Shown here one piece after another: positions 32,097-43,044 of a DNA stretch of 64,000 nucleotides. A program made the translations under genes and the position numbers. Position 1 is the first letter of the stretch, and each line of letters opens with the position of its first letter. Origin of the DNA: Harmothoe impar (lineage: Eukaryota; Annelida; Polychaeta; Phyllodocida; Polynoidae); the NCBI GenBank assembly GCA_947462335.1, contig OX381714.1:54295800-54359799 (forward strand), given 5' to 3'. The notes under the pieces were generated by a model. The model was not told where the DNA came from and ran no database searches. It worked only from the letters and a program-made list of their open reading frames with translations.

Positions 32097-32512
32097 AACG
32101 GAGAACAGGATAAAGGGAGAACGGGATGAACGGAGAAGGGTATGAACGGAAAAGGGGATTAGCGGAGAACGGAACGAAGGGAGAACATGATGAAGCGAGA
32201 ACGTGATAAACGGAGAATGGGATAAACGTAATAAACGGAGAACATAATAAACGGGATAAAGGGATGAACGGGATAAAGGGAGAACAGGATAAGCGGCGAG
32301 CGGGATAAATGGTGAACGGGATAAACGGCGAACGGGATAAACAGCGAACCGGATTAACAGCGAATGGGATTAACAGCAAACGGGATGAACTGAGAATGGG
32401 ATGAAGGAAGAAGGGGATGAACGGAGAAGGGGATGAAGGGAGAAGAGGATTAAGGGATAAAGGGATAAATGGTGAACCGGATAAACGGAGAACGGGATAA
32501 ACAGGGAATTTT
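32092..32512. repeat. 16-bp minisatellite, right block
   Basis: Same GGGATAAACGGAGAAC-type units as 29822-30370, more degenerate. They start directly at the last 65-bp unit (GGAATTAAACGGAGAAC). Confidence 0.9.
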
Positions 32513-32610
32513 GAATTCAGATCGAGGCTATTGTCATCGTAGTTTATCGAGCTAAACAAAGATTGCTTCTGTGTCGCCTGTTCTTACTCGACAGTCTATT
32601 GTCATCGGTT

Positions 32611-33111
32611 CTGAATTTTCGGGAAATTATTTTTTTCTCCAAAATTGCTTTTGAAGAAACGTTTCTATACCAGAATTTTTGCGCGGTCATTTTGCTGTCA
32701 TCGAAATTCCGATCAGAGCAGTAGAAACTGAGTTATAGGCGATTTCCTGATACGGCCGTGAGCGAAATTTCACATTTCTGAATTTTCGGGAAATTATTTT
32801 TTTCTCCAAAGTTGCTTTTGAAGTAACGTTTCTATACCAGAATTTTTGCGCGGTCATTTTGCTGTCATCGAAATTCCGATCAGAGCAGTAGAAACTGAGT
32901 TATAGGCGATTTCCTGATACGGCCGTGAGCGAAATTTCACATTTCTGAATTTTCGGGAAATTATTTTTTTTCTCCAAAATTGCTTTTGAAGTAACGTTTC
33001 TATACCAGACGTCAAGACTTTTCTGATGCAGAATTCGATGGGGAAAACGATGGTGCTATCGAAATTTCGATCAGATTTATAGAAAATGAACTACCGCCGT
33101 TTCCGTATTTA
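32611..33111. repeat. 167-bp tandem repeat, three copies
   Basis: Units begin CTGAATTTTCGGGAAATTAT at 32611, 32778 and 32945. The first two are almost identical and the third diverges after about 65 bp. The unit also contains GCGCGGTCATTTTGCTGTCA and GATACGGCCGTGAGCG. No coding role is evident. Confidence 0.85.
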
Positions 33112-33436
33112 CGGCCGAGATCGAAATTGCAAAGTCTTGAAAGTTCAACTCGAGGCTCAAGCAACCCGGGCAAGCAACTCAAGTTTTGTCGTTTTCAACT
33201 AACTTTTCATCCTCCCTGCGCTGCCGATAAGGCCGGTAAAAGTCATTTTACTCCTGTATGGAGTGAGAATAGCTAAGATATGACTTGACAATCGAAGAGT
33301 ATGGATCAAACTACCCCTGACAACTTGTTTTTAAGTCTCAGTTTGAAAGAGATTCCTCGAAAATACTAACTATATTCATCAATATTTATTGGAAACGAAA
33401 CTCGAGCCGCCATGCTTTTTTTTTTGTAAGTCTCGC

Positions 33437-33602
33437 CTCCTCTCGCGAGAGGAGACGAGTTGTCATGGTGATGTTTAGGCCTACACTTCCGGTTTCGGCG
33501 AAGACGATGGACTTATTTAAACGGGACCGTTAAAAGTTGATATTAATTGCTATTTTTCAGAATAAAAGGGTTTTCTCAATTATTTTAAGATGAACGAGGC
33601 AG
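33437..33602 (+). promoter_or_regulatory. Putative TATA-less promoter with TCTCGCGAGA; short first exon
   Basis: TCTCGCGAGA (33441-33450, centred in CTCCTCTCGCGAGAGGAG) is a known core-promoter motif. It is followed by GTTGTCATGGTGAT (RFX-like), an ETS-type CACTTCCGG and, at 33590, ATGAACGAGGCAG with a GTAAAT donor after 33602. This looks like the promoter and first coding exon of a + strand gene, but I could not find the next exon. The motifs are read directly; the gene is inferred. Confidence 0.35.
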
Positions 33603-34341
33603 GTAAATAGTCTATATATTCAATTAACAAGGTTAATTACACGATTGGAGCAACTATTAGCCTTGTTCTACACTGAATTAAGTTGGATCACTGGGCTCCA
33701 TGACAGGGATTGCTTAAAAATAAGACTTTTCAGTTTGAGATGATCTGCAGAGTAGGTTAATTATTGATTTACTATGCTTCCCTCGGCATTGTCGGGCCAC
33801 ACTACTTTACTTTACATACCACAAAAAATTTAAGTGAAATTGTGATTCCTTCCTTATGAAAATGATGAGTTTGTGATCTCTTTTATTGGGGTAAAATGAA
33901 AAAAATTGACAAAAATGAAATTTCTTTCTAATTTTCTTATTTAAACAAATACACACATAAAAATCAACAGACATGTACATCAAGTATAGACCTTTCATGT
34001 AATACAGTTGGAATTTTCTAAAAATATTAATTTTTGACATTTTTGGAACTTTTTCAATTTCAACCCCCCACTACCAGAAGCTTTTGGTCGACATGAAACA
34101 TTTGAATCTGTTTTAACGTTTTGAGAAAAGGTTGTCGACCATAGCTAATAAACAAATATGGGCAAGCTCAGCTGGTACAACAGGACAAAAACATGGCAGA
34201 TTCCACTGTGACAACCCACTAAGGACCAGGGAGAGACCCATTACACAATGTTGGTTTGGCACTGGTGATGATGAGTTTATTTTATTCTAGACAAAAGAGA
34301 ACTTTCAAAGTAATATAACATAAATTTGACTTATTACTTAC
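33603..34341. other. No gene recognised
   Basis: AT-rich DNA. It should hold the 3' continuation of the minus-strand coiled-coil gene, but no splice-bounded exon was identified. A minus-strand AATAAAATAAA lies at about 34275. Confidence 0.4.
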
Positions 34342-34386
34342 ACCAGTCTCGGCCCTTTCCAGCAGCTGCTTCACCTTCTTCATTCT
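34342..34386 (-). CDS. Coiled-coil (putative ciliary) protein, coding exon 6
   Basis: A 45-nt exon of 15 codons (RMKKVKQLLERAETG). The acceptor TATTTTCAG lies above 34386 and the donor GTAAGT follows 34342. Phase 0 on both sides matches the previous exon. If the donor were not used, the frame would read on about 19 codons to a stop beside AATAAA at about 34275, an alternative 3' end. Later exons were not found. Confidence 0.65.
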
Positions 34387-34444
34387 CTGAAAATAGGATA
34401 ATTGGAAGGGTTAACAGCTTCAAGTGGGGGATAGCGCTTAAATG

Positions 34445-34965
34445 CACTAAGTGATTTGGTCGAAATGATGCATATATATGCAGTAGTGGTTGTGCTGCAT
34501 TCATGTATTAGGCCTGCCCTATGGGGTTGATGCACGCATAACTTATGAGTATATGATGCACCAATGCAATGGTGCCGAAATACTTTCATAACTGCGTTGG
34601 TGTATTACCAAGACAAAAAGCTGGCGATGAAGATAACACTTGAATAGAGTGTTTCCAGTTAACAAAAAGCACTACAACACGTTTCGAGTAACTTGCCAGT
34701 GCTACATTCAGAAACATGCTGAGCCTACCGAGTTGACACACTGTGGAGGGGTCGGTATAATGCACCAATGCAGTATCTGCAAGTAACTCGCTGGAGCTGC
34801 ATTGGTGCATCATGACGGTAAATGCCATTTCTTAGCGACATGGTGTCCAAAAAGGTTTAATGCACATAGTGCTTTTATGCACTCTGCCCTATGGTCGTAA
34901 TGGTGCATGACTGCAGCCTTGGTGAGTAACTCACCTGTGCTGCATTCTTGAAAGGTTAATTGTTA
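34445..34965. repeat. TGCATCATG / GGCGAGTAACTCGCC family, several copies
   Basis: Repeated ATGATGCACCAATGCA, GTAACTCGC(T/C)GG and GCATTGGTGCATCATG segments occupy the intron between coding exons 5 and 6 of the minus-strand gene, in both orientations. Confidence 0.6.
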
Positions 34966-34970
34966 CTTAC

Positions 34971-35126
34971 ACAGAGATGGTGCGCGCGGGATACTTCCAT
35001 GATGGATGCTGCCTTGATGTTCTGCAGCGATCTGCCTTTTCTTACATTCGCCTCCTCGATCTTTCGGGCCTTTTCCCTGGCGACTGCTTCTTTCTCTTGC
35101 TTTAAATGGGCCCGCCGTTCCCGGCT
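34971..35126 (-). CDS. Coiled-coil (putative ciliary) protein, coding exon 5
   Basis: A 156-nt phase-0 exon encoding a highly charged helix (EKEAVAREKARKIEEANVRK). It is bounded by TTTGCACAG above 35126 and GTAAGT after 34971. Composition and lack of Gly/Pro indicate a long coiled coil or single alpha-helix. Confidence 0.75.
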
Positions 35127-35289
35127 CTGTGCAAACAAAATGCTCGTTTATTTCATGGTGAATAAAATAATCACTATGCTTGAGTACTAGAAATCCTGTT
35201 TATCCTTCAAGTTCGTGAGATACGGCACCAGCCCAGCCTCGGGGAAGATCCAAAATGACCCTCTTGTCATGGACCTTTATCTATATATG

Positions 35290-35511
35290 TGCCTCTACAT
35301 GGGTAAAAATCGACACGGCCGACACGGCGACACGGCCGTTTTAGGCCTTTTTAAAAATCGACGGACTTAGAAAAAATGGGATAAAAATCGACCTACAGAG
35401 ATTTTTCTATGTATTCTTACATATCTAAAAATCGACACAGTGGCACGGCCATTTTGCTAAAAATCGACATGGCGACACGGCCAAAACTCCGGGGACCCAT
35501 GTAGAGGCACA
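35290..35511. mobile_element. MITE, TGCCTCTAC ends, copy 2
   Basis: The inverted ends TGCCTCTACATGGGT / ACCCATGTAGAGGCA extend outward into TATATG / CATATA. The interior repeats AAAAATCGACACGGC. Same family as 17971-18182. It lies in an intron of the minus-strand coiled-coil gene. Confidence 0.75.
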
Positions 35512-35732
35512 TATATGATAATGAATTGAAGACTACTTTCTAGGAACTGTATCATAACAAATTTCAACATGGTTTAATGCAGTATGCCCTTTGTCGTCAT
35601 GATGATTAACTTGCCAGAGCTGCATGTATGCATCACAACAATGAAAGCATTTATGCATCATTGCGATGAAGAGCATATTAAAATTTCATAAATGTAATTT
35701 TTATAAAGAGAAATGAAGGAAACAACACTTAC

Positions 35733-35906
35733 CCGCTCTTGTTTTCTTTTGTTTATTTCCCTTTTTGCCTTTGCGTCTTCTCTGGCCTTTGCCAAGGCTT
35801 CTGTGGCATTCTGATGCCTCTCCCCAGGGGTCAATATAGGTGGCAGGAAACAGCCTGCCCCTGAGGAGGATCGTTGCGGGATGGTGGCATTGGTCTGTTC
35901 CCTAAT
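35733..35906 (-). CDS. Coiled-coil (putative ciliary) protein, coding exon 4
   Basis: A 174-nt phase-0 exon. The first half is Ser/Pro-rich (FLPPILTPGERH) and the second half is a charged helix (ALAKAREDAKAKREINKRK). The acceptor ATTTCAG lies above 35906 and GTAAGT follows 35733. Confidence 0.75.
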
Positions 35907-36299
35907 CTGAAATGGAATGATAAAGTACTTTTTTGTGTTTTCATTTATTTACTGGTTTAATGACAAGCCTAAGCTCTTACCGTTCACTTGGAAATATAAT
36001 AATGGTTTAGCATGATTCCGAGAGGGGGGTGGGATGTTGATTACTCCCTACCTTTTTCTGTTGGAAGCATGTGTGAACATCACTTTACATTTGGTACCCT
36101 CAATCAAGGCATGTGATCAGCAAAAACTATGCCCTGATTCAGAAATTGGAGAAATCCATATCCGTATATGGGGAAAGTTGGATATGCTAGCATAGTAATC
36201 ATGGGGAAGTGAGAGAAAATCTCATGTTTTTCCTCATCTATTAGAAGGAAAAAAAGACTATTGGAAATCTTATGGAGTGCATGGAAACTCCGCAGGGTC

Positions 36300-36560
36300 A
36301 GCATGCCCGAATACAACATTGGCAAGTTGCTTGTCAGGGCTATATAGATCTATGCATCATAAGGACCAATGGTATGCATTATAGTGCATTTTGATACAAC
36401 TGACCAGGAATTCCTAGTGATTCCCTTTAAGGAGAGCATAGTGCTTTAATGAGTTATGGTGGTCTCCTGCATCAATGCAGATGTGGCGAGTAACTCGCCA
36501 GAGCATCATACATCCAGCATAATGCCAATATTCTGTAAGGTCGGCATGATGCATGAACAA
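36300..36560. repeat. TGCATCATG family copies
   Basis: ATCAATGCAG, GGCGAGTAACTCGCCAGAGC and GTCGGCATGATGCATGA segments lie in the intron between coding exons 3 and 4 of the minus-strand gene. Confidence 0.55.
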
Positions 36561-36566
36561 AAACGT

Positions 36567-36672
36567 TATTGACAGTTCGAACTGTCAATAAGGGAATAAT
36601 ATCCTGGTATTGACAGTTCAAACTGTCAATAAGGAAATTTTATTCTGTTATTGACAGTTTGCACTGTCAATA
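36567..36672. repeat. Three 24-bp palindromes at an exact 41-bp period
   Basis: TATTGACAGTT plus its complement AACTGTCAATA form 24-bp palindromes at 36567-36590, 36608-36631 and 36649-36672. They are separated by 17-bp spacers. The first is perfect, and the others differ only at the two to four central bases. They lie 45 bp downstream of the donor of coding exon 3 of the minus-strand gene. Confidence 0.9.
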
Positions 36673-36716
36673 GTCACGGCCATGCATGAATGCAGCCATG
36701 AAAGTTCAATACTAAC

Positions 36717-36933
36717 TTTTTGGCCTCTCTCCGTGCTAACATGTGCACGAAGGATCTTGGCTTCAAGCGCCAGTTTTCTTCGCTCATTTGCTTGTAGCTG
36801 TTGTTCGAGCTGTCTAAAATGATGTTCCCGCCGTGCAGTATGGGCTTTTGGAGTGGCAGCGGTTTGGGGCCCACTGCCTTGCGGGATCCTGTTGGTTCGT
36901 GATGGGGGGCGGGAATAATCCATCAGATCATAC
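36717..36933 (-). CDS. Coiled-coil (putative ciliary) protein, coding exon 3
   Basis: A 217-nt exon. The acceptor GTTGCAG lies above 36933. Its first base completes the codon split by the previous exon (48146-48233), giving GRLRYDLMDYSRPPS with no frame break even though 11.2 kb of intron and a retrotransposon separate them. It encodes a basic linker, then a coiled coil (HFRQLEQQLQANERRKLALE). The donor GTTAGT after 36717 leaves phase 0. Confidence 0.75.
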
Positions 36934-37436
36934 CTGCAACAAGAACAGGAGAAACACTGTTACTATTTTTTTGGAAATACAATATCTTCTTTGCTTAAAA
37001 GATAAGATAACCGTATTTTCAACCAAGTTTGTTTCAAAGCAGCTGTGATTCTGTAACACATCTATGAGTGTCATTCATCCAAAGGTTGTACATTTCATGA
37101 GCTAAATAGAAAATAACATGCAACTGTTGTGCCTGAGTGGGGGCTGCCATTTTCTTGGCCACTGACCTCACAAAGGAACATTCTGTTGGTGCAGCAAGCA
37201 TAAGAAGGCAGCACCTATACACTGCAGGTGAATATAGGGCAGACATGGTCCATCAGGTGGCAGACCTGTTACCAGATTTAGTCCATGGCTATATAGGATT
37301 ATATATAATACTAGGTCTGCCATCGACGTGGCCTGCTAGGCACAGTAGACCGATTGCTGCGGCCACTGTAGTGCTGAGGATTATGCCTCGCTGCTTGACT
37401 GGGGCCTGTCCTTCAGCGGCCTCGGGTAGGGTGGCC

Positions 37437-38362
37437 GGACCATTTTTTTTAAACGCCCTGACTTTTCCATGTGTATTATTTTCACAAAGCCTTCATATTC
37501 ACATTTGTTAATCCGTCACTGTGATGGCCATACACTAAATATTACAGGAATGACAGATGATTACAAATGCCTTACCAGGGCAACCCTTCTGACAAATTCT
37601 CATATCCCCACCAAGCACTGGTATAATTACTACATGGGTGATCAGTTACTCAGTGGGGACATCTACTGCTTGACCAATGAACCATGTACTTATGACCTAT
37701 GACCCTATGTGTACATAGATGTTTAACAGTGGCCAGCTGGTGCTGCCATCAGGAGCCTTATATTAACTTTAATGGTAATAAGCCCCTTCCATGGAGTATT
37801 ATGACCCCCAGGAGATAAACTGACGCTGGCTAGTGGTAGGCTGTTTTATTTCCATTCCAAATGCATCATTTTGAGTTAATTTAGCTCTTCCTCCAGTAAT
37901 TAACTGTGAACTACCAAATAAAGATTTCTATAAAAGCATGAGCCCTGAAAATACACAATTTTAGGGGGCTTATCACAAAAAGATAACAATTTCCTAATTA
38001 GTTAGAGGATACCTGCATTCAAGATGCTTCAAACAAAAAAAGAATCTCGTTGATACATGGATTTGTCATCAAGCAGTGTCAATTCTCCCAAATGCTAGTG
38101 CAAGTGTTTACTCAGTGATACAGCTCAAGACAGACTCAAAATCTGAAGGTCTGTCAACATTGCCTCTGAATTACAGTATATAATACAATTCCGTATGCTT
38201 ATTCCAGCCTGTATATGATGGATCCATTCAGGATCTCTTTATACAAATTCACTAGAAGTCTCCATCTGCTTCCTAGTTAAAATGGGGACATATCATAAAA
38301 GGGTCATTTAACATAGGATCAGATACGGACTGGGTGATCAGCTAGACCCTCCGGCCACCCTA
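37437..38362. mobile_element. TIR transposon relic, TAGGGTGGCCGGA ends
   Basis: The inverted ends TAGGGTGGCCGGA / TCCGGCCACCCTA are flanked by the identical 7-mer CCTCGGG (37430-37436 and 38363-38369). Removing the element restores a continuous GC-rich sequence. It resembles hAT-type elements, although those usually make 8-bp duplications. No transposase remains. Confidence 0.65.
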
Positions 38363-38429
38363 CCTCGGGCGGAGGCCGGCTGTTCAGAGCTCAGCGGAGC
38401 AGCGGCTATTGTGACAAGCCATTTGTTCA

Positions 38430-38606
38430 CCCTCCGATATCAGAGTTTATAACTTCGATATCGAAGTGAATAACTCTGATATCGGAGTTAATGACTTTGA
38501 TATCGGAGTTAATGACTTCCATATCAGAGTTAATGACTTCAATATCGGAGTTAATAACTTCGATATCGGAGTTAATATCTTCGATATCGGAGTTAATAAC
38601 TTCAGA
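38430..38606. repeat. 21-bp minisatellite (TTCGATATCGGAGTTAATAAC)
   Basis: About eight units with few changes. Each contains the palindrome GATATC inside CGATATCGG. The period is divisible by three, so both strands stay open (INSDIEV-type repeats); this is not taken as coding. Confidence 0.85.
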
Positions 38607-38982
38607 AGTCAGGGCCTGGCTGGTCACCACCCTGTAAAGAGTGCCCCCCTCCCCCTCCCCCCCCCCCCCCCCAACGCCACAGCCGTAGCACCAAACCCCG
38701 GGGACTTCCTTACCCACAGCTTTCGCCCTCCTGCCTGCCAATGCCTGGTCCTTTCTGACGTCATTTATCGTCCAATCTCGCTGCAAAATGTCAGCCCCCT
38801 TGGTGGCTGAATTGGGTCAGATTTTGTTGTTTTAAAATACGTTTGTATGAATGTGATTAAGCAAACTGAGGAATGTTCAACAGTTTGATGTTTATTGACA
38901 TACAATGAATGAATAGGGATGCGTGAGGAAGTTATATTGTACATCTTATAATCCTTGCATAATTGTCATAAAGAAGGGTCAT

Positions 38983-39752
38983 TGTAGTGTATGTGTTGCA
39001 ATCAAGTGAGGGTATTGCGTCATCTCACCCTTCTAGAGTGTTCCAGACTATGTTGCAATCAGGTAGAGGTATTGCGAAATCTCTTTCCATATGATGCTGA
39101 CATCAGCCTCCTAGTGTGTACTATGTATGTTTCATCACCCTGTTTGGTTATTGCATCATACTTATTTCTCTAGGCTGACCTCAGCATGTGTGAGTCTGAC
39201 ATCAGCCTCCCAGGGTTATTGCATCTTACTTATTCCTCTGAAGCTGACCTCAGCCTGTTGGAGTCTGACATCAGCATGTCTGTGGCCTATAAAAGGCAGT
39301 GCTGTGGAGGTGGTGAAATCAGTAGCTACAAGACCACCATGGGGAGCAGACCTGTGTCAGAGTGCTCCAGGATTACCCCACCTGTATACATTGGACTATA
39401 TTGAACTTGCTGAAGCTGGACTTTGTACCTGAGGACTATAGGAGACAATATTCTTTGTACAGTTAAAGTTGGAGTTATACACAGTTCCATTTACATTCAC
39501 CAAAGGACTTCAACACTTTAAGACATTATAAGGAGTGTATGGACTGTATGTGTGCTACTGTGTCAAACCATAGGAAATAAGTATCTACCCAAGAGATCTC
39601 CTGTGGCTATTCTATGTGATTGCAGGACATTCATCAACTCTGTAAGAGTACCCATGCACCTGTAACTGCTCTCATGTGGAAAAGGTAATAAACAGTAGCA
39701 AGTCAACTTCTGTCACATTACTTTGTCTCAATCATTGGCTTTGGCCACTACA
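38983..39752 (+). repeat. 5' LTR of the BEL/Pao element
   Basis: 770 bp. A TATA box (TATAAAAGG, 39288-39296) lies in U3 and AATAAA (39687-39692) near the end marks R. The sequence appears identical to the 3' LTR. Confidence 0.95.
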
Positions 39753-39814
39753 TTTGGTACAAAGAATAGTCTACAAGAACCAGGATATTCAGCAAGTACA
39801 CCAAGTAAGTCATC

Positions 39815-41392
39815 ATGTCACATACAGGCTCAAGGCAAAGAGAACCAAGCAAGATGCTGGACCCTCATAGTGTCAATATTGAGAAATTGTTGGCACTACG
39901 CCATTCAAGAGGTGGTTATGCTGGTCACCTGACCAAAAAGACTAACATGCTAATACAACTGATGCAATGTGACGCCGGTCTACCTGAACTTCAAGTTGCA
40001 GCTGAGAAGATGACATCTGCATTTAAGGACTTATATTCAGTGCACCATGACTTCATGGATTTAGTGCTGGACATTCAACCTGATAGGGCCACTGATGAAG
40101 AGGCCTGGTATCAACAACTTGAAGACAGGTTCCAAGGTGCACAAAGACAATATATCTGTCTTCAGGAACAGCATAGCCTGCAGGAGAGTGTCAAACCTGA
40201 GGATAGTGTGTCACAGGGTGGCTCTGGTGCCACATCCAGGGCGTCGCGGGCATCAAGTACCAGAACCAAGGCAGTCGCGAAACAGGCTGCCCTTGAGGTC
40301 AAGGCTAGAGCTCTCCAGGAGCTGCAAGAGCTTGAGCTCACCCAGCTACAACTGCACCAGGAAGCCGAACGTCAGCACGAAGAAGCCGAACGTCAGTGGC
40401 AGGAGGAAGCTGAACGTCAACGCAGAGAAGCTACACATCATCAGAGAGAGAAGCAGCAAAGGCTAGAGCTTGAAAAGAAGAAACTGGAGCTACGCCGTCA
40501 GCAGCTACAAATGCAGACTGAACTTGCTGCTGCAGCAGCAGAAGAAGAGGTCCTGACCAAGAGTGTTCATAATCCTGAGTATGTGTATAAAGGTTCAAAG
40601 GTCAGTCAAACGTTTGTTGATAACTGTTCAAATGTTAACTTTGATTCTGTTTATGATAATGTTGTAGCTAGAGAAGATACTGATGTAAAGTTGCAATGTG
40701 GGGAGATGCTTGATTCAACTATTGCCAGTAGGGCCTACTGTCATCTGGGGGGTCCCATAAGTGCTAGTACTGCCCAAAAGACCAACAAACCTACAGCCTT
40801 TAGCTCAGACAACAAAGGATCAGGAGGTGTGGGAAGGTCAATGCTCAACCCATTTGCACCTGAGTGGACAGGATCTCCAGTAACAGAGAATGCTGATAAA
40901 AGGTCAGATGAGACATTCACCATTGGACAAGTAGCTAAGCTCATGGAGCTTGTTAAATCACCACAAGCTCCAGTAACCATAAAGCAACCGTCTGAACCAG
41001 TTTTGAAGGGTCTGAGTGAAACTTTAGGTGAAATCCAGGAGAGGAGTCAGTCAGCTTTAGAATCTCAGATGATGACTCAACGCCAAATGCTCAATGTCAT
41101 TCGCCTTCCTAAGACTAGCCTGACAACCTTTGATGGGGATCCTTTGAAGTATTGGACATTCATGAATGCCTTTGACAGCTGTGTTGATAAGACTGACGTT
41201 GAGGATATTGATAGACTTAATAGGCTGTTAGAGTACTGTACAGGCAAGGCATTAAAGGTGATACAGCCATGTGCATTGATGACCGCAACAGAAGGTTACA
41301 AGAAAGCAAGATATCTGTTGAAACAAAGATTTGGCAATGACTTTGTAATCTCGAAGGCATGTATCTCTAAGATAACTGAGGCCCAGCAGTGA
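39815..41392 (+). pseudogene. BEL/Pao gag, N-terminal part (frame ends early)
   Basis: A 525-codon frame from ATG 39815. The N-terminal region is followed by a Gln/Glu/Arg-rich coiled coil (about residues 165-245). The DUF1759-type gag domain follows near the end (TTFDGDPLKYWTFM at about 41120). The frame stops at TGA 41390-41392 in the middle of that domain, while the domain continues in the next frame from about 41389. A single-base length change just upstream would explain the break. The protein forms the particle and binds RNA in intact relatives. Confidence 0.85.
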
Positions 41393-43044
41393 AGCCAAAT
41401 GATGGTGAAGCCCTTCAGGACTTTGCTGATGATGTCAGGGGCTGTTTGGAGACACTGCGTGCTATGAACAAGCTTAAAGAAGTAGACTCACAGGACCGAA
41501 TGGTGAAGATCCTGACAAGGTTGCCCATGTATCTTCAAACCCAATGGCGCAAGGAGGCATATAAGGCCCGTGAGAGATTTGGAGAATATCCAAACTTTGA
41601 TGAGTTTCTAAAATTCCTTGAGATGGCAGCTGGAGAGGCCAATGACCCAGTATTTGGAAATATAGGGTCAGCCCCCAAGGAAGCAAAGCCTAAGCCTTCC
41701 CTACCCAAGAAGAAGGGATCAAGCTTTAATGTAAAGGTTACTGATAAGTCTAGTCCCAGCTCAAGTCAAGATACAAAGCTCAAATCCACTGATGCATCAC
41801 CGAAGGATAAGCCCAAGAGCTACAAGTGTCGCATGTGTGATGCTGATGGTCACACAGTGAGTGGATGTGAGAAGTTTAAGAAGATGCCCCTGGAAAAGAG
41901 AAGGGAAGTGGCAAAAGAAAAGAGACTGTGTTTCAATTGTCTTGACTACAGCAATCATACATCTAAAGAATGTAGAAGACCCAGAGGCTGTCAAGAGAAG
42001 GATTGTAAGGGGAAACACGCAACATTGCTGCATCAACCATTGAAAGTCTTCAAGCCTGAGTCTGCAAAGGACAGAGAACAGAATGAGGAGCAGAAGTCCC
42101 CAGACAAGCCGGTAGAAGCCAAGAGCTATGCATGTGGGCAATCAGACGTTGAAAGCACAAAGGTCGCCTTACCTATAGTTCCTGTGTATGTGCGAGGAAA
42201 GGGTCAGACCAATTACATACGCACACATGCCCTGCTTGATCCAGGAAGCAACAAGACATTCTGCTCAAAGGACTTGGTCAAGCAGCTAGAACTAAAAGGA
42301 GAAAATACCTCTCTATCATTAGAGACCCTGAGTGAAGGGAAAGATATGGATGCCCTTGAAGTCTCTCTAGAAGTCACAGCAACAAAAGGACCAAAGAAGA
42401 AACGTAAGGTTGTCAAACTTCCTAGAGTCTATGCACTGAGCAGGTTTCCAAGCCTAAGGGACAGTGCACCATCACAAGCAGATGTTAAGAAATGGGATCA
42501 TCTCAAGTGTCTGGAAATACCTCTGCAAGAGAAATCAGACATTACTCTCCTCATTGGTCAAGATGTCCCAGATGCACTGATTCCCCTCGAAGTGAGGCGA
42601 GGAAGGGAAAATGAACCCTATGCCACCAGAAGAAGTCTAGGATGGACACTCAATGGCCCAATACAAAGTGGGAATTCAAATGATTCTGCTGTTTGCCACT
42701 TCATTCAAGCTGACCAGGGACCAGATGTGAGACTTGAAGCTCAAGTTGAGCAGTTCTGGAAACTGGACGTGGGACAGACGTTGGCTGGAAGTCTCCCACA
42801 GATGTCTCAAGATGACAAAAGAGTTTTGGATGTCTGGAATGAGTCCATCATACTAAAAGATCAACATTATGAGATGGACATACCCTTTAAGGTCACACCA
42901 CCAGCACTGATAGACAACAAGAAAATGGCAGAGAAACGTCTACAGAGTCTTGGGAGAAGACTGTCAAAGGATCCTGATCTTCATAGACTTTACAAGACAG
43001 GTATAGAGGATTTACTCCAGAAGGGATATGCAGAACCTGTTTAA
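41389..43044 (+). pseudogene. BEL/Pao gag C-terminus, zinc knuckles and protease
   Basis: Continues gag in the shifted frame. The end of the DUF1759-type domain is followed by Cys/His knuckles (CRMCDADGHTVSGC at about 41827; CFNCLDYSNHTSKEC at about 41930) and a retropepsin region (ALLDPGSNKTFC at about 42229, with D-P-G in place of the usual D-S/T-G). It ends at an in-frame TAA (43042-43044), after which the same frame stays open into RT. Confidence 0.85.

Noticed and set aside
36567..36672. CRISPR-like palindromic repeats with equal spacing
   Set aside because: Spacers are 17 bp and similar, only three units exist, and the context is a eukaryotic intron. It is not a CRISPR array.
38983..39432. 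60-101-codon frames in the LTR (and the identical set at 46418-46859)
   Set aside because: They lie in U3/R of the LTRs, are duplicated only because the LTRs are, and have no domain.
41797..42141. Minus-strand frames of 60-142 codons across the BEL/Pao element
   Set aside because: Antisense shadows of gag and pol coding sequence with no domain content.
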